Assembly (NCBI GenBank): GCA_963801195.1
Contig: CAWDDX010000003.1
Span: 620,001 to 684,000 of the forward strand
Direction of reading: 5' to 3'
Origin: SZUA-36 sp963801195
GTDB taxonomy: Bacteria > Pseudomonadota > Gammaproteobacteria > Xanthomonadales > SZUA-36
DNA: 64,000 nt
The translations under genes were made by a program, and so were the position numbers. Each line of letters begins with the position of its first letter. Within the stretch, counting starts at the first letter, position 1. Shown here in pieces: positions 35,568-43,723 of the stretch. The notes under the pieces were generated by a model. That model saw nothing but the letters and a program-made list of their open reading frames with translations. It searched no databases and was not told the origin of the DNA.

Positions 35568-35596
35568 TTGACATGTTGTTATAATTATTTTACTAT
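35568..35596 (+). promoter_or_regulatory. Candidate sigma-70 promoter of the membrane protein/HTH pair
   Basis: TTGACA (35568-35573) and TACTAT (35591-35596) are separated by 17 bases in a strongly AT-rich stretch, 32 bases before the membrane protein's start codon. By eye only. Confidence 0.5.
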
Positions 35597-35627
35597 TAGT
35601 ACATATTTATTAACATTTGGAATAACA

Positions 35628-36059
35628 ATGAATATGACATTTCGGGAAAAAAGTTGCTTGGCCTCTCTGCTTATCATGTCAATGGTCTGGTTCAATTATT
35701 TTGTGCGGGTTTGGCCGGCGCTTGCCGACGGCAGCATCACCAGGGCGGATTCCATCGGTCTTTTCATCGGCGCACTGGTGACACTGGTCATCCTTGAAAT
35801 AGTTGTTCATATCGGGCTGGCTATGACTGACCCAAAAACGGCGGATCAACCGACGGACGAACGCGACAGGATCTTCGGCTACAAGGCCGGGAACCTTGCC
35901 GGATTCGTGCTTGGTTTTTGCGTCGTGATAATCGGTGTATTTGCCATGTTCAAGGATGTTTCCTCGGTACTGATCGCCAACCTGCTGCTATTGACGCTTG
36001 TATTGTCACAGTGCGCCGATTATGCGTTGGTGTTGTATTACTACCGGCGGGGCAGTTGA
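35628..36059 (+). CDS. Four-helix membrane protein, DUF2178-like
   Basis: The 143-residue protein has about four membrane helices (starting LASLLIMSMVWFNYFV) and a short cytosolic loop, TDPKTADQPTDERDRIFGYKAG. The layout resembles the DUF2178-type membrane proteins often found next to an Xre-type regulator. The gene ends 1 base before such a regulator. It lies in an AT-rich stretch between the M20 gene and its remnant. No function is known. Confidence 0.75.
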   Translation: MNMTFREKSCLASLLIMSMVWFNYFVRVWPALADGSITRADSIGLFIGALVTLVILEIVVHIGLAMTDPKTADQPTDERDRIFGYKAGNLAGFVLGFCVVIIGVFAMFKDVSSVLIANLLLLTLVLSQCADYALVLYYYRRGS

Positions 36060-36060
36060 G

Positions 36061-36276
36061 GTGACCTCGCGGATAAGCAACGAGATACGACGACTGCGGT
36101 TTGAACATGATGAGATGACCCAACAGGCGCTGGCAGATGCCATCGGCCTCACCCGCCAGACAGTCATCGCGATTGAAAAAAACAGGTATTCACCGTCTCT
36201 TGAAGCAGCCTTTAAAATTGCAGAGGTGTTTGGCGTGTCCCTGGGTGAAGTGTTTCAATATCAGTCGGAAGACTGA
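36061..36276 (+). CDS. Small Xre-type helix-turn-helix regulator
   Basis: The 71-residue protein is a single HTH (EIRRLRFEHDEMTQQALADA, then IGLTRQTVIAIEKNRYSPSL), a type common as a partner of small membrane proteins. It starts at GTG 36061, one base after the previous stop, and is probably translationally coupled. In related pairs the membrane protein is thought to sequester or inhibit the regulator; this is not shown here. Confidence 0.85.
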   Translation: MTSRISNEIRRLRFEHDEMTQQALADAIGLTRQTVIAIEKNRYSPSLEAAFKIAEVFGVSLGEVFQYQSED

Positions 36277-36548
36277 CCGGCAAATTTCTTCCAAATTGGC
36301 ACAAACGCCCCCTTGAACATGCAGATGGCGCGTCGTCCTGGATTGCCGGTATAAGCCTCGGTGCGAACCTGACAAAATCGGGCTGCGCATTGATCGCTGG
36401 TCCATAACAATCAGCCGAAAGCTAATTTCCCCCCAACCGGTTCTGATTCATCCCGGGTCGCTATTGATTTACCAGTAGACTTTAGTTAAAACAGGTGTGC
36501 TTAATACTCGGCCAGGCCTGCTAAATCCTTAAGGCTGCCACTCTCGAT

Positions 36549-36623
36549 CACCAGCACGGTGCGAACGAATACCTGCGTTTGCAAAACCTCGGGGAAGCGC
36601 CCGAAATTTTCACCGCGGTATAA
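36549..36623 (+). pseudogene. Displaced 3' remnant of an M20 peptidase gene
   Basis: 25 codons read HQHGANEYLRLQNLGEAPEI...TAV then stop, closely matching the C-terminus of the intact M20 peptidase (NQHGANENLRLQNLWDAIEI...). The nucleotide match (near CAGCACGGTGC.AACGAA.ACCTGCG) is stronger than the protein match, so it is a duplicated fragment. No start or ribosome binding site. The remainder of 36277-36738 has no supported gene. Confidence 0.85.
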
Positions 36624-36738
36624 GCCGGGCTGTTAATCGGAGACTTGCTGGCCACTATTCAAGCGGTAATGGAACACCTGTTAATATGTCCTGAATTTAG
36701 CACAATCACCAATCGGCAAACCCATTCAGGAGAAAGAA

Positions 36739-37659
36739 ATGAAACAGGAAAACGGTCAGTTTGATGGCACGGACTGGCTTAAGGCCGAACTCGATGACAC
36801 CCTGGACGAAGACTATGAACTGGAGATGTCCGAACCGGCGATGTCGCTTGAGTTGCGCCGCATATACCTGCGAAAGCACCCGGAGACCCTTGACCGGCGA
36901 GTCTATTTCAGGACGCTTCTGACCTTGCAGTCAGAGTTGATCAAGCTGCAGGACTGGGTGGAACACAACGGAGAAAAAATCGCGGTGATTTTCGAAGGAC
37001 GCGACGCCGCAGGCAAGGGCGGCGTCATCAAGCGTATCACGCAGCGGCTCAACCCACGCGTTTGCCGCGTGGTGGCGCTGCAAAAACCCAGCGACCGGGA
37101 CCAAACGCAGTGGTATTTCCAACGCTATGTGCCACATCTGCCGTCAGGGGGTGAAATCGTGCTGTTTGACCGCTCCTGGTACAACCGCGCGGGCGTTGAA
37201 CGCGTGATGGGGTTTGCCACACCCGAGCAGGTGGAACAGTTTTTCAGCGATGTCCCCGAATTTGAAAAAATGCTGGTCCGCTCAGGCATCCGGCTGATCA
37301 AATACTGGTTCTCCATCACCGACGAAGAACAGCAGCTGCGTTTCTTAATGCGCGTCCACGACCCGCTCAAACAATGGAAGCTGAGCCCGATGGACCTGCA
37401 GTCCCGGGTTCGCTGGGAGAAATATACCAAGGCCAAGGAGGAAATGTTCAGGCGCACCAACTTCCCCGATTCGCCCTGGTATGTCGTTCCGGCCAACGAC
37501 AAAAAACGCGCGCGCCTGAATTGTATCCACCACCTGCTCGAGCAGATTCCCTACGAGGATGTACCGGACGAGAACGTGACGCTGCCCGATCGCGTTTTCA
37601 ACGAGAACTACGAACGCGCCGTGCTGCCGCCGGAACTGTACGTACCCAGCCGTTATTGA
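36739..37659 (+). CDS. ppk2: Polyphosphate kinase 2 family protein
   Basis: The 306-residue cytosolic enzyme has the PPK2 fold: Walker A VIFEGRDAAGKGG at 83-95, a conserved RVVALQKPSDRDQTQWYFQR, and Walker B/lid IVLFDRSWYNRAGVERVMGF at about 138-157. PPK2 uses polyphosphate to phosphorylate nucleoside mono- or diphosphates. It is of the one-domain type; specificity (ADP or GDP versus AMP) cannot be read. GGAG lies upstream of the ATG. The gene is single and convergent with an ABC exporter. Confidence 0.94.
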   Translation: MKQENGQFDGTDWLKAELDDTLDEDYELEMSEPAMSLELRRIYLRKHPETLDRRVYFRTLLTLQSELIKLQDWVEHNGEKIAVIFEGRDAAGKGGVIKRITQRLNPRVCRVVALQKPSDRDQTQWYFQRYVPHLPSGGEIVLFDRSWYNRAGVERVMGFATPEQVEQFFSDVPEFEKMLVRSGIRLIKYWFSITDEEQQLRFLMRVHDPLKQWKLSPMDLQSRVRWEKYTKAKEEMFRRTNFPDSPWYVVPANDKKRARLNCIHHLLEQIPYEDVPDENVTLPDRVFNENYERAVLPPELYVPSRY

Positions 37660-37743
37660 GTCATTGTCTCCGACCATGTGCCGGGCTTTATCGTACGCAT
37701 CCCGTGCCGGCAGTAATGAGTACCTGGCTACGGGAGCGCGGTC

Positions 37744-39588
37744 CTACTTGTAACCAGCCGCCTGCAATGAAAACAGGTTCGCATAGTGCCCGTTCAGTTC
37801 CATCAATTGCTCGTGACTGCCACGCTCGATCACCCTTCCGTTTTCAATCACGATGATCTGACTGGCCATACGCACCGTGGAAAAACGGTGCGAAATCAAT
37901 ATTGCAATACGGTTTTGTGTCAGCTTGCGAAAATGCTCGAATATTTTCGCCTCGGCGCCGGCATCCATGGCGGCGGTCGGTTCATCAAGCACGAGAATGT
38001 CCGCATCGGTGCGCATGAATGCCCGTGACAAGGCGATTTTTTGCCACTGGCCACCGGAAAGCTCCTGGCCATCCTTGAACCACTTGCCAAGCTGTGTCTT
38101 GTAGCCGGCGGGAAGAGCGTTGATGAACACGTCGGCCATACCCTTGTCGGCGGCTTCCTGCCAGCGCAGCTCGTCGTCAAACTGGCGCACGTCACCGGCC
38201 CCGATGTTTTCACCAACCAGGAACTGGTAACGAGAAAAATCCTGGAAAATCACACCGATGCGCTGACGCAGGGTATCCTCTTTCCATTCCTTGAGGTCCA
38301 ATCCATCGAGCAGGATACGGCCTTTGTCCGGGGAATACAGACGGGTCAACAGTTTGATCAGCGTGGTTTTGCCGGAACCGTTTTCACCCACCAGCGCCAG
38401 CGACTCGCCGGGGTGAATGTGCAGGTCAATCCCCTTGAGCGCAGCTTGACTGGCACCAGGATAGGTAAAGCTGACCGATTCGAAACGGATGCCGTCATTG
38501 GGATGCGGTCCACTGGTCTTACCAGCACTCGAGAATGCCACCGGCGTTTCCAGGTATTCATACAGGGTGGACAGGTAGAGGTTGTCTTCATACATGCCGC
38601 CGATGGCGGAAAGGATGGCAGATACCGCTGATTGCCCCTGCCGGAAAAGCATCAGATACATGGTCATCTGGCCGAGCGTGATGCGGCTGACCACCGTTGC
38701 AAAAGCGATCCAGGCATAGGCACCGTACAACGCTGCTGTACCGATCAGGCTGAGCACAAAACCCCAACCGTCACGGCGGATGGCCAATGCCCGATCGGCC
38801 TGGTAGAGCCGCAGGAAAATATCCCGGTAGCGTTGCAATAGCAATGGGCCCAGGCCGAACAGTTTCACTTCCTTGACATGGTCTTCACGCGCGATCACCG
38901 TTTCGAGATAGATCTGCATGCGGGTCTCGGGTGATCGCCAGCGGAACAGCGTGAACGCCTCGCCTGAAAACCGCGTTTCCGCCACGAACGATGGCAAACC
39001 GGCCAGTATCAGGATCAACACCGCCCACGGTGAAAACTGCACCAGCAGGACGCCATAGCTGACCAGTGAAATCAGGTTCTGGCCCAGGCCAAAAGTGCGG
39101 TTGACCAGTGACAGGGGGCGGCTGGAAGCTTCGCGTCGGGCGCGGGTCAGCTTGTCGTAAAACTCGGAGTCCTCAAACTGGGCCAGTTCCAGCGTCAACG
39201 CTTTTTCCAGGATCATAACGTTTACGCGCTGGCCCAGTTGCGCGCGTAACAGCGCCTGGCACAGGGAAATACCACGTTGCGCCCCGGCGATGGCTGCAAC
39301 GATCAATGCCTCGATGGCGACCAGGGTGAATACCCGGGTCATGCTGACGACACCGGTGTCCTTTGCAACCCCGCTGGCGGCGAGCACGGCATCGATGATC
39401 AACGCGCCAATATAGGCCATTGCCGCCGGTAAAACACCAGCGACCAGCGTCAGGGCGGCCAAAACCACCGTGAGCCGGCCATTGGTGGCCCAGACCAGTT
39501 CCAGGGCCCGCCGACTGTAACGGAATACACCGAAGAACCCACGCGTGGTGGCTTCGAGCTGGGGTCCGGAAGGGGTAAAATGGGCCAT
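37744..39588 (-). CDS. ABC exporter with fused membrane and ATPase domains
   Basis: The 614-residue half-transporter has a membrane domain of about six helices (residues 20-330) followed by an ATPase. ATPase motifs are Walker A GENGSGKTTLIKLL, Q-loop IFQDFSRYQF, signature LSGGQWQKIALSRAF, Walker B ILVLDEPTAAMD and H-loop ISHRFSTVR. It would work as a dimer in the inner membrane and export lipids, drugs or peptides. The LSGGQW variant of the signature is notable but tolerated. The gene is single, and the substrate is unknown. Confidence 0.92.
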   Translation of the reverse strand: MAHFTPSGPQLEATTRGFFGVFRYSRRALELVWATNGRLTVVLAALTLVAGVLPAAMAYIGALIIDAVLAASGVAKDTGVVSMTRVFTLVAIEALIVAAIAGAQRGISLCQALLRAQLGQRVNVMILEKALTLELAQFEDSEFYDKLTRARREASSRPLSLVNRTFGLGQNLISLVSYGVLLVQFSPWAVLILILAGLPSFVAETRFSGEAFTLFRWRSPETRMQIYLETVIAREDHVKEVKLFGLGPLLLQRYRDIFLRLYQADRALAIRRDGWGFVLSLIGTAALYGAYAWIAFATVVSRITLGQMTMYLMLFRQGQSAVSAILSAIGGMYEDNLYLSTLYEYLETPVAFSSAGKTSGPHPNDGIRFESVSFTYPGASQAALKGIDLHIHPGESLALVGENGSGKTTLIKLLTRLYSPDKGRILLDGLDLKEWKEDTLRQRIGVIFQDFSRYQFLVGENIGAGDVRQFDDELRWQEAADKGMADVFINALPAGYKTQLGKWFKDGQELSGGQWQKIALSRAFMRTDADILVLDEPTAAMDAGAEAKIFEHFRKLTQNRIAILISHRFSTVRMASQIIVIENGRVIERGSHEQLMELNGHYANLFSLQAAGYK

Positions 39589-39765
39589 TCATGAATCTTA
39601 CATGATGACCGTGTCATGCTCATGATCTTTCCAAAGATCGTGGTCAGGGGCGAGGTGTAATGACACGCTCTGTGCCGCACTTGGTGACTTTTGCCGTTAC
39701 TTTCAATAAGCTTAGCGCTCCGGGGGGGAATGCCCTGCCTAGTCGAAGCAATTACCAGGTCCTTT

Positions 39766-40683
39766 ATGATTCACAGCAACTCAATGATCACTGCGGTTAC
39801 GCTTTCCGCCATGCTTTACGCGATGCCTGTCAGCGCTCAACAGCAGAAGACCAGTCCATGGTATTTCACGATTGACGGCATCGGCGTTCATCAATCCGAA
39901 GCCGCTCTGAAAGACAGCACCGGCGGTTTCGCCAAGGATGCCTGGTTCGTCAGCGCCAGGGTCGATTACGCGTGGAGCCGCAGGGATTCGATAGGACTAT
40001 CGGTGGGCGGCGGTCTGTACAATTACGATTTTAACGACGAAACCGGATTTGGCGGTGGAGAACCCTGGAACAAGGTCGACGATGCTCGTGTATCCTTAAG
40101 CGGACGTTTCGGGTTTGGTGAAACCGGCACGGTTTTCATCATCCCCACGCTCCGTTTCAATGGCGAAAAGGACGCCAGTTTCAGTGACAGTCGCACCTGG
40201 GGTATATTTGCCGCGATGACCTGGCAGCTTCGGGACGACCTGAACATCGGTCCTGGTATCGGCATATTTTCACGGCTTGAAAATGGCACCAAGGTCTTTC
40301 CGGTGCTGGCCATCGACTGGGATATCAGCGAGCGCTGGAACCTGTCAACCGGACGCGGTCTGGCTTCCTCGCAAGGACCCGGCCTGACGTTGAGTTACGA
40401 ACTGAATGAAGATTGGTCATTTGGTATGACAGGACGCTACGAAAACGTGGAGTTTCGTCTTGATGACAAGGGACCGGCAGCGGGCGGAATTGGACGCGAC
40501 CAGTCAATACCGCTGGTGTTTTCAGCCGGGCTTACACCAAATAAACAAATGAACTTTTCAGTTTTTGCGGGGCTTGAATTCAATGGCAAATTGAAGCTCA
40601 AAGACTCGACAGGCACGGTCGTGGAAGAAAGCGATTACGACTCCGCCCTGTTATTTGGAGCCGCTTTCATGTTTCGTTTTTAA
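39766..40683 (+). CDS. Outer-membrane beta-barrel-type protein
   Basis: The 305-residue protein has a signal peptide (MITAVTLSAMLYAMPVSA) and many amphipathic strands with alternating hydrophobic and aromatic residues, ending in Phe (GAAFMFRF), the usual outer-membrane signature. Repeat-like segments such as RWNLSTGRGLASSQGPGLTL suggest a transport-like or DUF6268-type barrel. ATG 39766 is chosen because the signal peptide starts here; an open frame continues upstream. Function is unknown. It is followed by a convergent hairpin. Confidence 0.75.
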   Translation: MIHSNSMITAVTLSAMLYAMPVSAQQQKTSPWYFTIDGIGVHQSEAALKDSTGGFAKDAWFVSARVDYAWSRRDSIGLSVGGGLYNYDFNDETGFGGGEPWNKVDDARVSLSGRFGFGETGTVFIIPTLRFNGEKDASFSDSRTWGIFAAMTWQLRDDLNIGPGIGIFSRLENGTKVFPVLAIDWDISERWNLSTGRGLASSQGPGLTLSYELNEDWSFGMTGRYENVEFRLDDKGPAAGGIGRDQSIPLVFSAGLTPNKQMNFSVFAGLEFNGKLKLKDSTGTVVEESDYDSALLFGAAFMFRF

Positions 40684-40826
40684 AAGCTTACCCGAAGACC
40701 TGCTCCTGATAGAAGAACAGGCTGCTATTTCGTATGTTCCATACCCACAACACCCCCTGTATTGGCTTTTGGAAACGGCCAGGGCGAGGGTGTTTTCCTG
40801 ATACCGGCGCCGCAACAAAAAACGAC

Positions 40827-40860
40827 CGGAACCACGGTCTTTAAAAAGACCGTGGTTCCG
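40827..40860. terminator. Long perfect hairpin between convergent genes
   Basis: A 16-bp perfect stem (CGGAACCACGGTCTTT and its complement) with a 2-base loop AA lies between the ends of the outer-membrane gene and the convergent secreted-protein gene. It can stop transcription from both sides. Confidence 0.65.
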
Positions 40861-40901
40861 ACGCATTCAGAACGCGAGCTTAAACTCGCACGCGATATGA
40901 T

Positions 40902-41447
40902 TTACAAACCATTGTCCACCGGTATCATGATGTGTGCGTAGTCGGTATCCTTCCACATCACGTAGGGACCGCCCGACGACGGGTCAGTGGTGATGCCTTC
41001 CAGGAATTGCTTCGGCAGGATAACCATCAAGTGGGGACCGGTTTCGACATAGTCATGCGCATGCATGGGATCCTCGTGATAGGGCGTGGAATTACTGACC
41101 CCGCTGCCCGGGGGTTCGCCGAGCAACATGTATGAAATTCCCAGTCCGGTCGCCTCGAAGGGTGTTTTCGCCACGACGGCCGCCATCATCTCTGCCCAAA
41201 GCGCATCGACACATATCGCAGCTCTGTCCCCCGGCATTGTGTCAGGCATACAGGTCCATCCGTTGCTCCCTTCAGAGACGACCTTACCATCAACTACAAT
41301 CGTTGCATCGGCACCTATGGCCATTGGTGCCGCAGCGCGTGCATGAGCGATTTGACTTTCCAAATCACCGTCGGCATGAAGGCTGCCGACGGAGACTGCC
41401 AGCATTGCCGTCACCAGAGCTGATTTTGAAATCATGCTTTTGCTCAT
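40902..41447 (-). CDS. Exported protein of unknown function
   Basis: I do not recognise this 181-residue protein. It has a signal peptide (SALVTAMLAVSVGSLHA), two Cys (in NGWTCMPD and AAICVDAL) and a segment with clustered His (YHEDPMHAHDYVETGPHLMV) that could bind a metal. The ribosome binding site AGGAGAG is strong. It is single, convergent with the barrel gene across a hairpin. Confidence 0.75.
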   Translation of the reverse strand: MSKSMISKSALVTAMLAVSVGSLHADGDLESQIAHARAAAPMAIGADATIVVDGKVVSEGSNGWTCMPDTMPGDRAAICVDALWAEMMAAVVAKTPFEATGLGISYMLLGEPPGSGVSNSTPYHEDPMHAHDYVETGPHLMVILPKQFLEGITTDPSSGGPYVMWKDTDYAHIMIPVDNGL

Positions 41448-41690
41448 TTTGTTCTCTCCTCTTGTTAATTTTCATCCGGCCCCTTCCGGATCACGTCTTT
41501 TTGCGTTATCCAGCAATTATCAATGAATGAATCTCCGGGCGGGGATGTAACAAAAGTATAGACGACAGGGCATATAACACAGGAATGGCCGGTTTCCCGG
41601 CAACCCCGCGCACGAAAGCGTGCCGTGTAAACCCCTTAGACGAAAACAAGCTTGTGCATATCCGTGGCATCAAAGCGATAATGCATCATC

Positions 41691-42974
41691 ATGAAAAGCC
41701 ACCACCTGACAATCGTCGGCGCCGGTGCCGCCGGGCTGATGTGTGCGATAACGGCCGCAAAACGCGGCCGTCGTGTGCTGCTGCTCGAGCGTTCGAACAA
41801 GCCGGGTAAAAAGATCCTGATGTCCGGTGGCGGGCGTTGTAACTTCACCAACCTGTACGTGGCTCCCGAGCGTTTCCTCTCCGCTAATCCGCATTTTTGC
41901 AAGTCGGCCCTGAGCCGTTATACCCAATGGGATTTCATCGCGCTGGTGGAAAAACACGGCATCGAATACTTCGAAAAGGAAACCCACAATGGATTGAGCG
42001 GACAGCTATTCTGCCGCCAGTCGTCGAAACTCATTTTGGCCATGCTGTTGGAGGAATGCCGGCAGGCGGGCGTCGAAATCAGGCTGAATTGTGAAATCGA
42101 AACTGTTACGCATGCAACGCATTCCTGGGTCAACAACACCGGGAGGGGAAACAAAGGCGCAACCGCAGGTGCAGTCACCCAATCCGACGGGCCGGGTTCC
42201 GAGGGCGGTTTTCATCTTGGCACCAGCCAGGGAAAATTTTCCAGCGAGGCACTGGTCGTGGCCTCCGGCGGTCTTTCGGTTCCAAGCCTGGGAGGTTCCG
42301 GCATCGGCTATGAACTGGCGGAGTGTTTTGGGATGCGCCTGTTGCCAAGGTCAGCAGCGCTCGTGCCGTTTACGTTCACCGATGTGATGCACGCCATTTG
42401 CGAATGTCTTTCCGGCGTTTCCACCAACGCGGTTTTGTTTAATGACAGGCAATCCTTTCGCGAGGATATCCTCTTTACCCACCGCGGACTCAGCGGGCCT
42501 GCCGCGTTGCAGCTTTCCAGCTACTGGTCTCCCGGTGAACCCGTCCGTGCGAGCCTGCTGCCGGACCAGGATGTCATGCAACTCCTGCTCAACTGGAAAC
42601 GTCAGCACCCGCGCACACTGTTACGCACCCGGCTGGATCACCTGCTGCCACGCAAGCTGGTGCTGGAACTGGAACAGCTTTGGTGGCCGGAGTTGGCGGA
42701 AACCGCCCTGGCCGAATGGCCCCGGGCATGGCTGGAAGCGGTTGCCCGGAAACTCGAGTGCTGGGTGCTCAAACCGGCCGGCACCGAAGGCTACCGTACC
42801 GCGGAGGTCACGCTGGGTGGAGTGGATACGCGTGACCTGTCATCGAGGACCATGGAATCGGCTACGCCCGGTCTTTTCTTTATCGGTGAGGTGGTCGACG
42901 TCACCGGCCACCTCGGCGGTTTTAACTTCCAGTGGGCCTGGTCATCTGGCTTCGTTGCAGGTCAGGCGATATGA
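41691..42974 (+). CDS. BaiN/HI0933-type flavoprotein (FAD oxidoreductase)
   Basis: The 427-residue protein has the FAD site IVGAGAAGLMCAITAAKRG and the family marker KPGKKILMSGGGRCNFTN. C-terminal PGLFFIGEVVDVTGHLGGFN is also typical. The family includes BaiN-type dehydrogenases and RdsA-like enzymes, with most members uncharacterised. A poorly conserved Gly/Thr-rich stretch (around residues 145-180) looks like an insertion. The gene is single and upstream of a small acidic protein. Confidence 0.92.
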   Translation: MKSHHLTIVGAGAAGLMCAITAAKRGRRVLLLERSNKPGKKILMSGGGRCNFTNLYVAPERFLSANPHFCKSALSRYTQWDFIALVEKHGIEYFEKETHNGLSGQLFCRQSSKLILAMLLEECRQAGVEIRLNCEIETVTHATHSWVNNTGRGNKGATAGAVTQSDGPGSEGGFHLGTSQGKFSSEALVVASGGLSVPSLGGSGIGYELAECFGMRLLPRSAALVPFTFTDVMHAICECLSGVSTNAVLFNDRQSFREDILFTHRGLSGPAALQLSSYWSPGEPVRASLLPDQDVMQLLLNWKRQHPRTLLRTRLDHLLPRKLVLELEQLWWPELAETALAEWPRAWLEAVARKLECWVLKPAGTEGYRTAEVTLGGVDTRDLSSRTMESATPGLFFIGEVVDVTGHLGGFNFQWAWSSGFVAGQAI

Positions 42975-43147
42975 TTAATATTGTCAAAACGCCCGTCACT
43001 CCCTGAAGCCACCGCTTCCACCTGTGGGATTTCGGCTCCTGAAGCTGTGATGCGCAGGAATTCTCAACATAAAAAAGCCTTGACATAAAGACAAAGTGAT
43101 TTTTTAATGCGCCCTATCAGTACCTAGCTCAGTGTGGAGATGCTCAG

Positions 43148-43387
43148 ATGGGTGAAAAGAGCCAACTACAATTCGAGGATGACGACCTGGATACCATCGA
43201 TGATTTTGAAGATGATCTGGATTTTGATGAATCATCAGAAGACCCGGTGTTGTCGGTCAAAAAAGATACATCCGCAGAGCAAAGACGGCTGGCCGCCAGA
43301 CGTGAGATTGAAAGAAGAAACGAACTCAAGGCCCTCAATTCCTCACTGGACGAATGGGATGACCTGTTTGATGAGGACGATTTGTAA
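43148..43387 (+). CDS. Small acidic PA3496-like protein
   Basis: The 79-residue protein is strongly acidic at both ends with a basic helix between: RRLAARREIERRNELKALN. The pattern, an acidic N-terminus then a RRxxARRxIExR helix, resembles the PA3496 family, called a putative envelope integrity protein. GGAG lies 8 bases before the ATG. It is soluble and probably partly disordered. Confidence 0.7.
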   Translation: MGEKSQLQFEDDDLDTIDDFEDDLDFDESSEDPVLSVKKDTSAEQRRLAARREIERRNELKALNSSLDEWDDLFDEDDL

Positions 43388-43548
43388 TACCGGCCCGCCC
43401 TGGCATCATTGCTGCAGGTACCTGCCGCCACACCCGCCCCCCTTAGCTTTACCCAACGAATCACCTCTATAACAACGCATAAAACTACCGCCGTCATTGA
43501 CGCGTTGGCAGATTTCCGATCGCTCCTGTTATGTCTAACAAAAAGCAA

Positions 43549-43665
43549 TGTCGTCCCGGCGCAGGCCCTCCAACACCATACTCCGCAACAACAACAAGCA
43601 CCGGGATGACAGTGCGAATAGCGTAGTTCGGAGCGCGTTGTTGGAAGGCCTGCGCCGGGACGACG
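43549..43665. repeat. Inverted-repeat element built on the REP core (BIME-like)
   Basis: TCGTCCCGGCGCAGGCC...CTCCAACA at the left and TGTTGGA...GGCCTGCGCCGGGACGA at the right make a long inverted repeat of about 117 bp. The core is a variant of the REP palindrome at 102, 1110 and 5830. It lies between convergent genes, and 43388-43723 otherwise has no gene. Confidence 0.6.
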
Positions 43666-43671
43666 GGCTGT

Positions 43672-43719
43672 AACCCGCATATAGCACCAGAACCCCGGTT
43701 CTGGTGCTATATGCGGGTT
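43672..43719. terminator. Long perfect hairpin before the alpha/beta hydrolase gene end
   Basis: A 23-bp perfect stem with a 2-base loop (CC at 43695-43696), ending 4 bases before the stop of the minus-strand gene. The stem's outer sequence is AACCCGCATATAGCACCAG. Probably a terminator for that gene and the convergent gene. Confidence 0.65.
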
Positions 43720-43723
43720 CACA

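Noticed and set aside
35568..35586. TTGACA with TATAAT 6 bases later as a promoter
   Set aside because: A 6-base spacer is too short; TACTAT at a 17-base spacing is a better -10.
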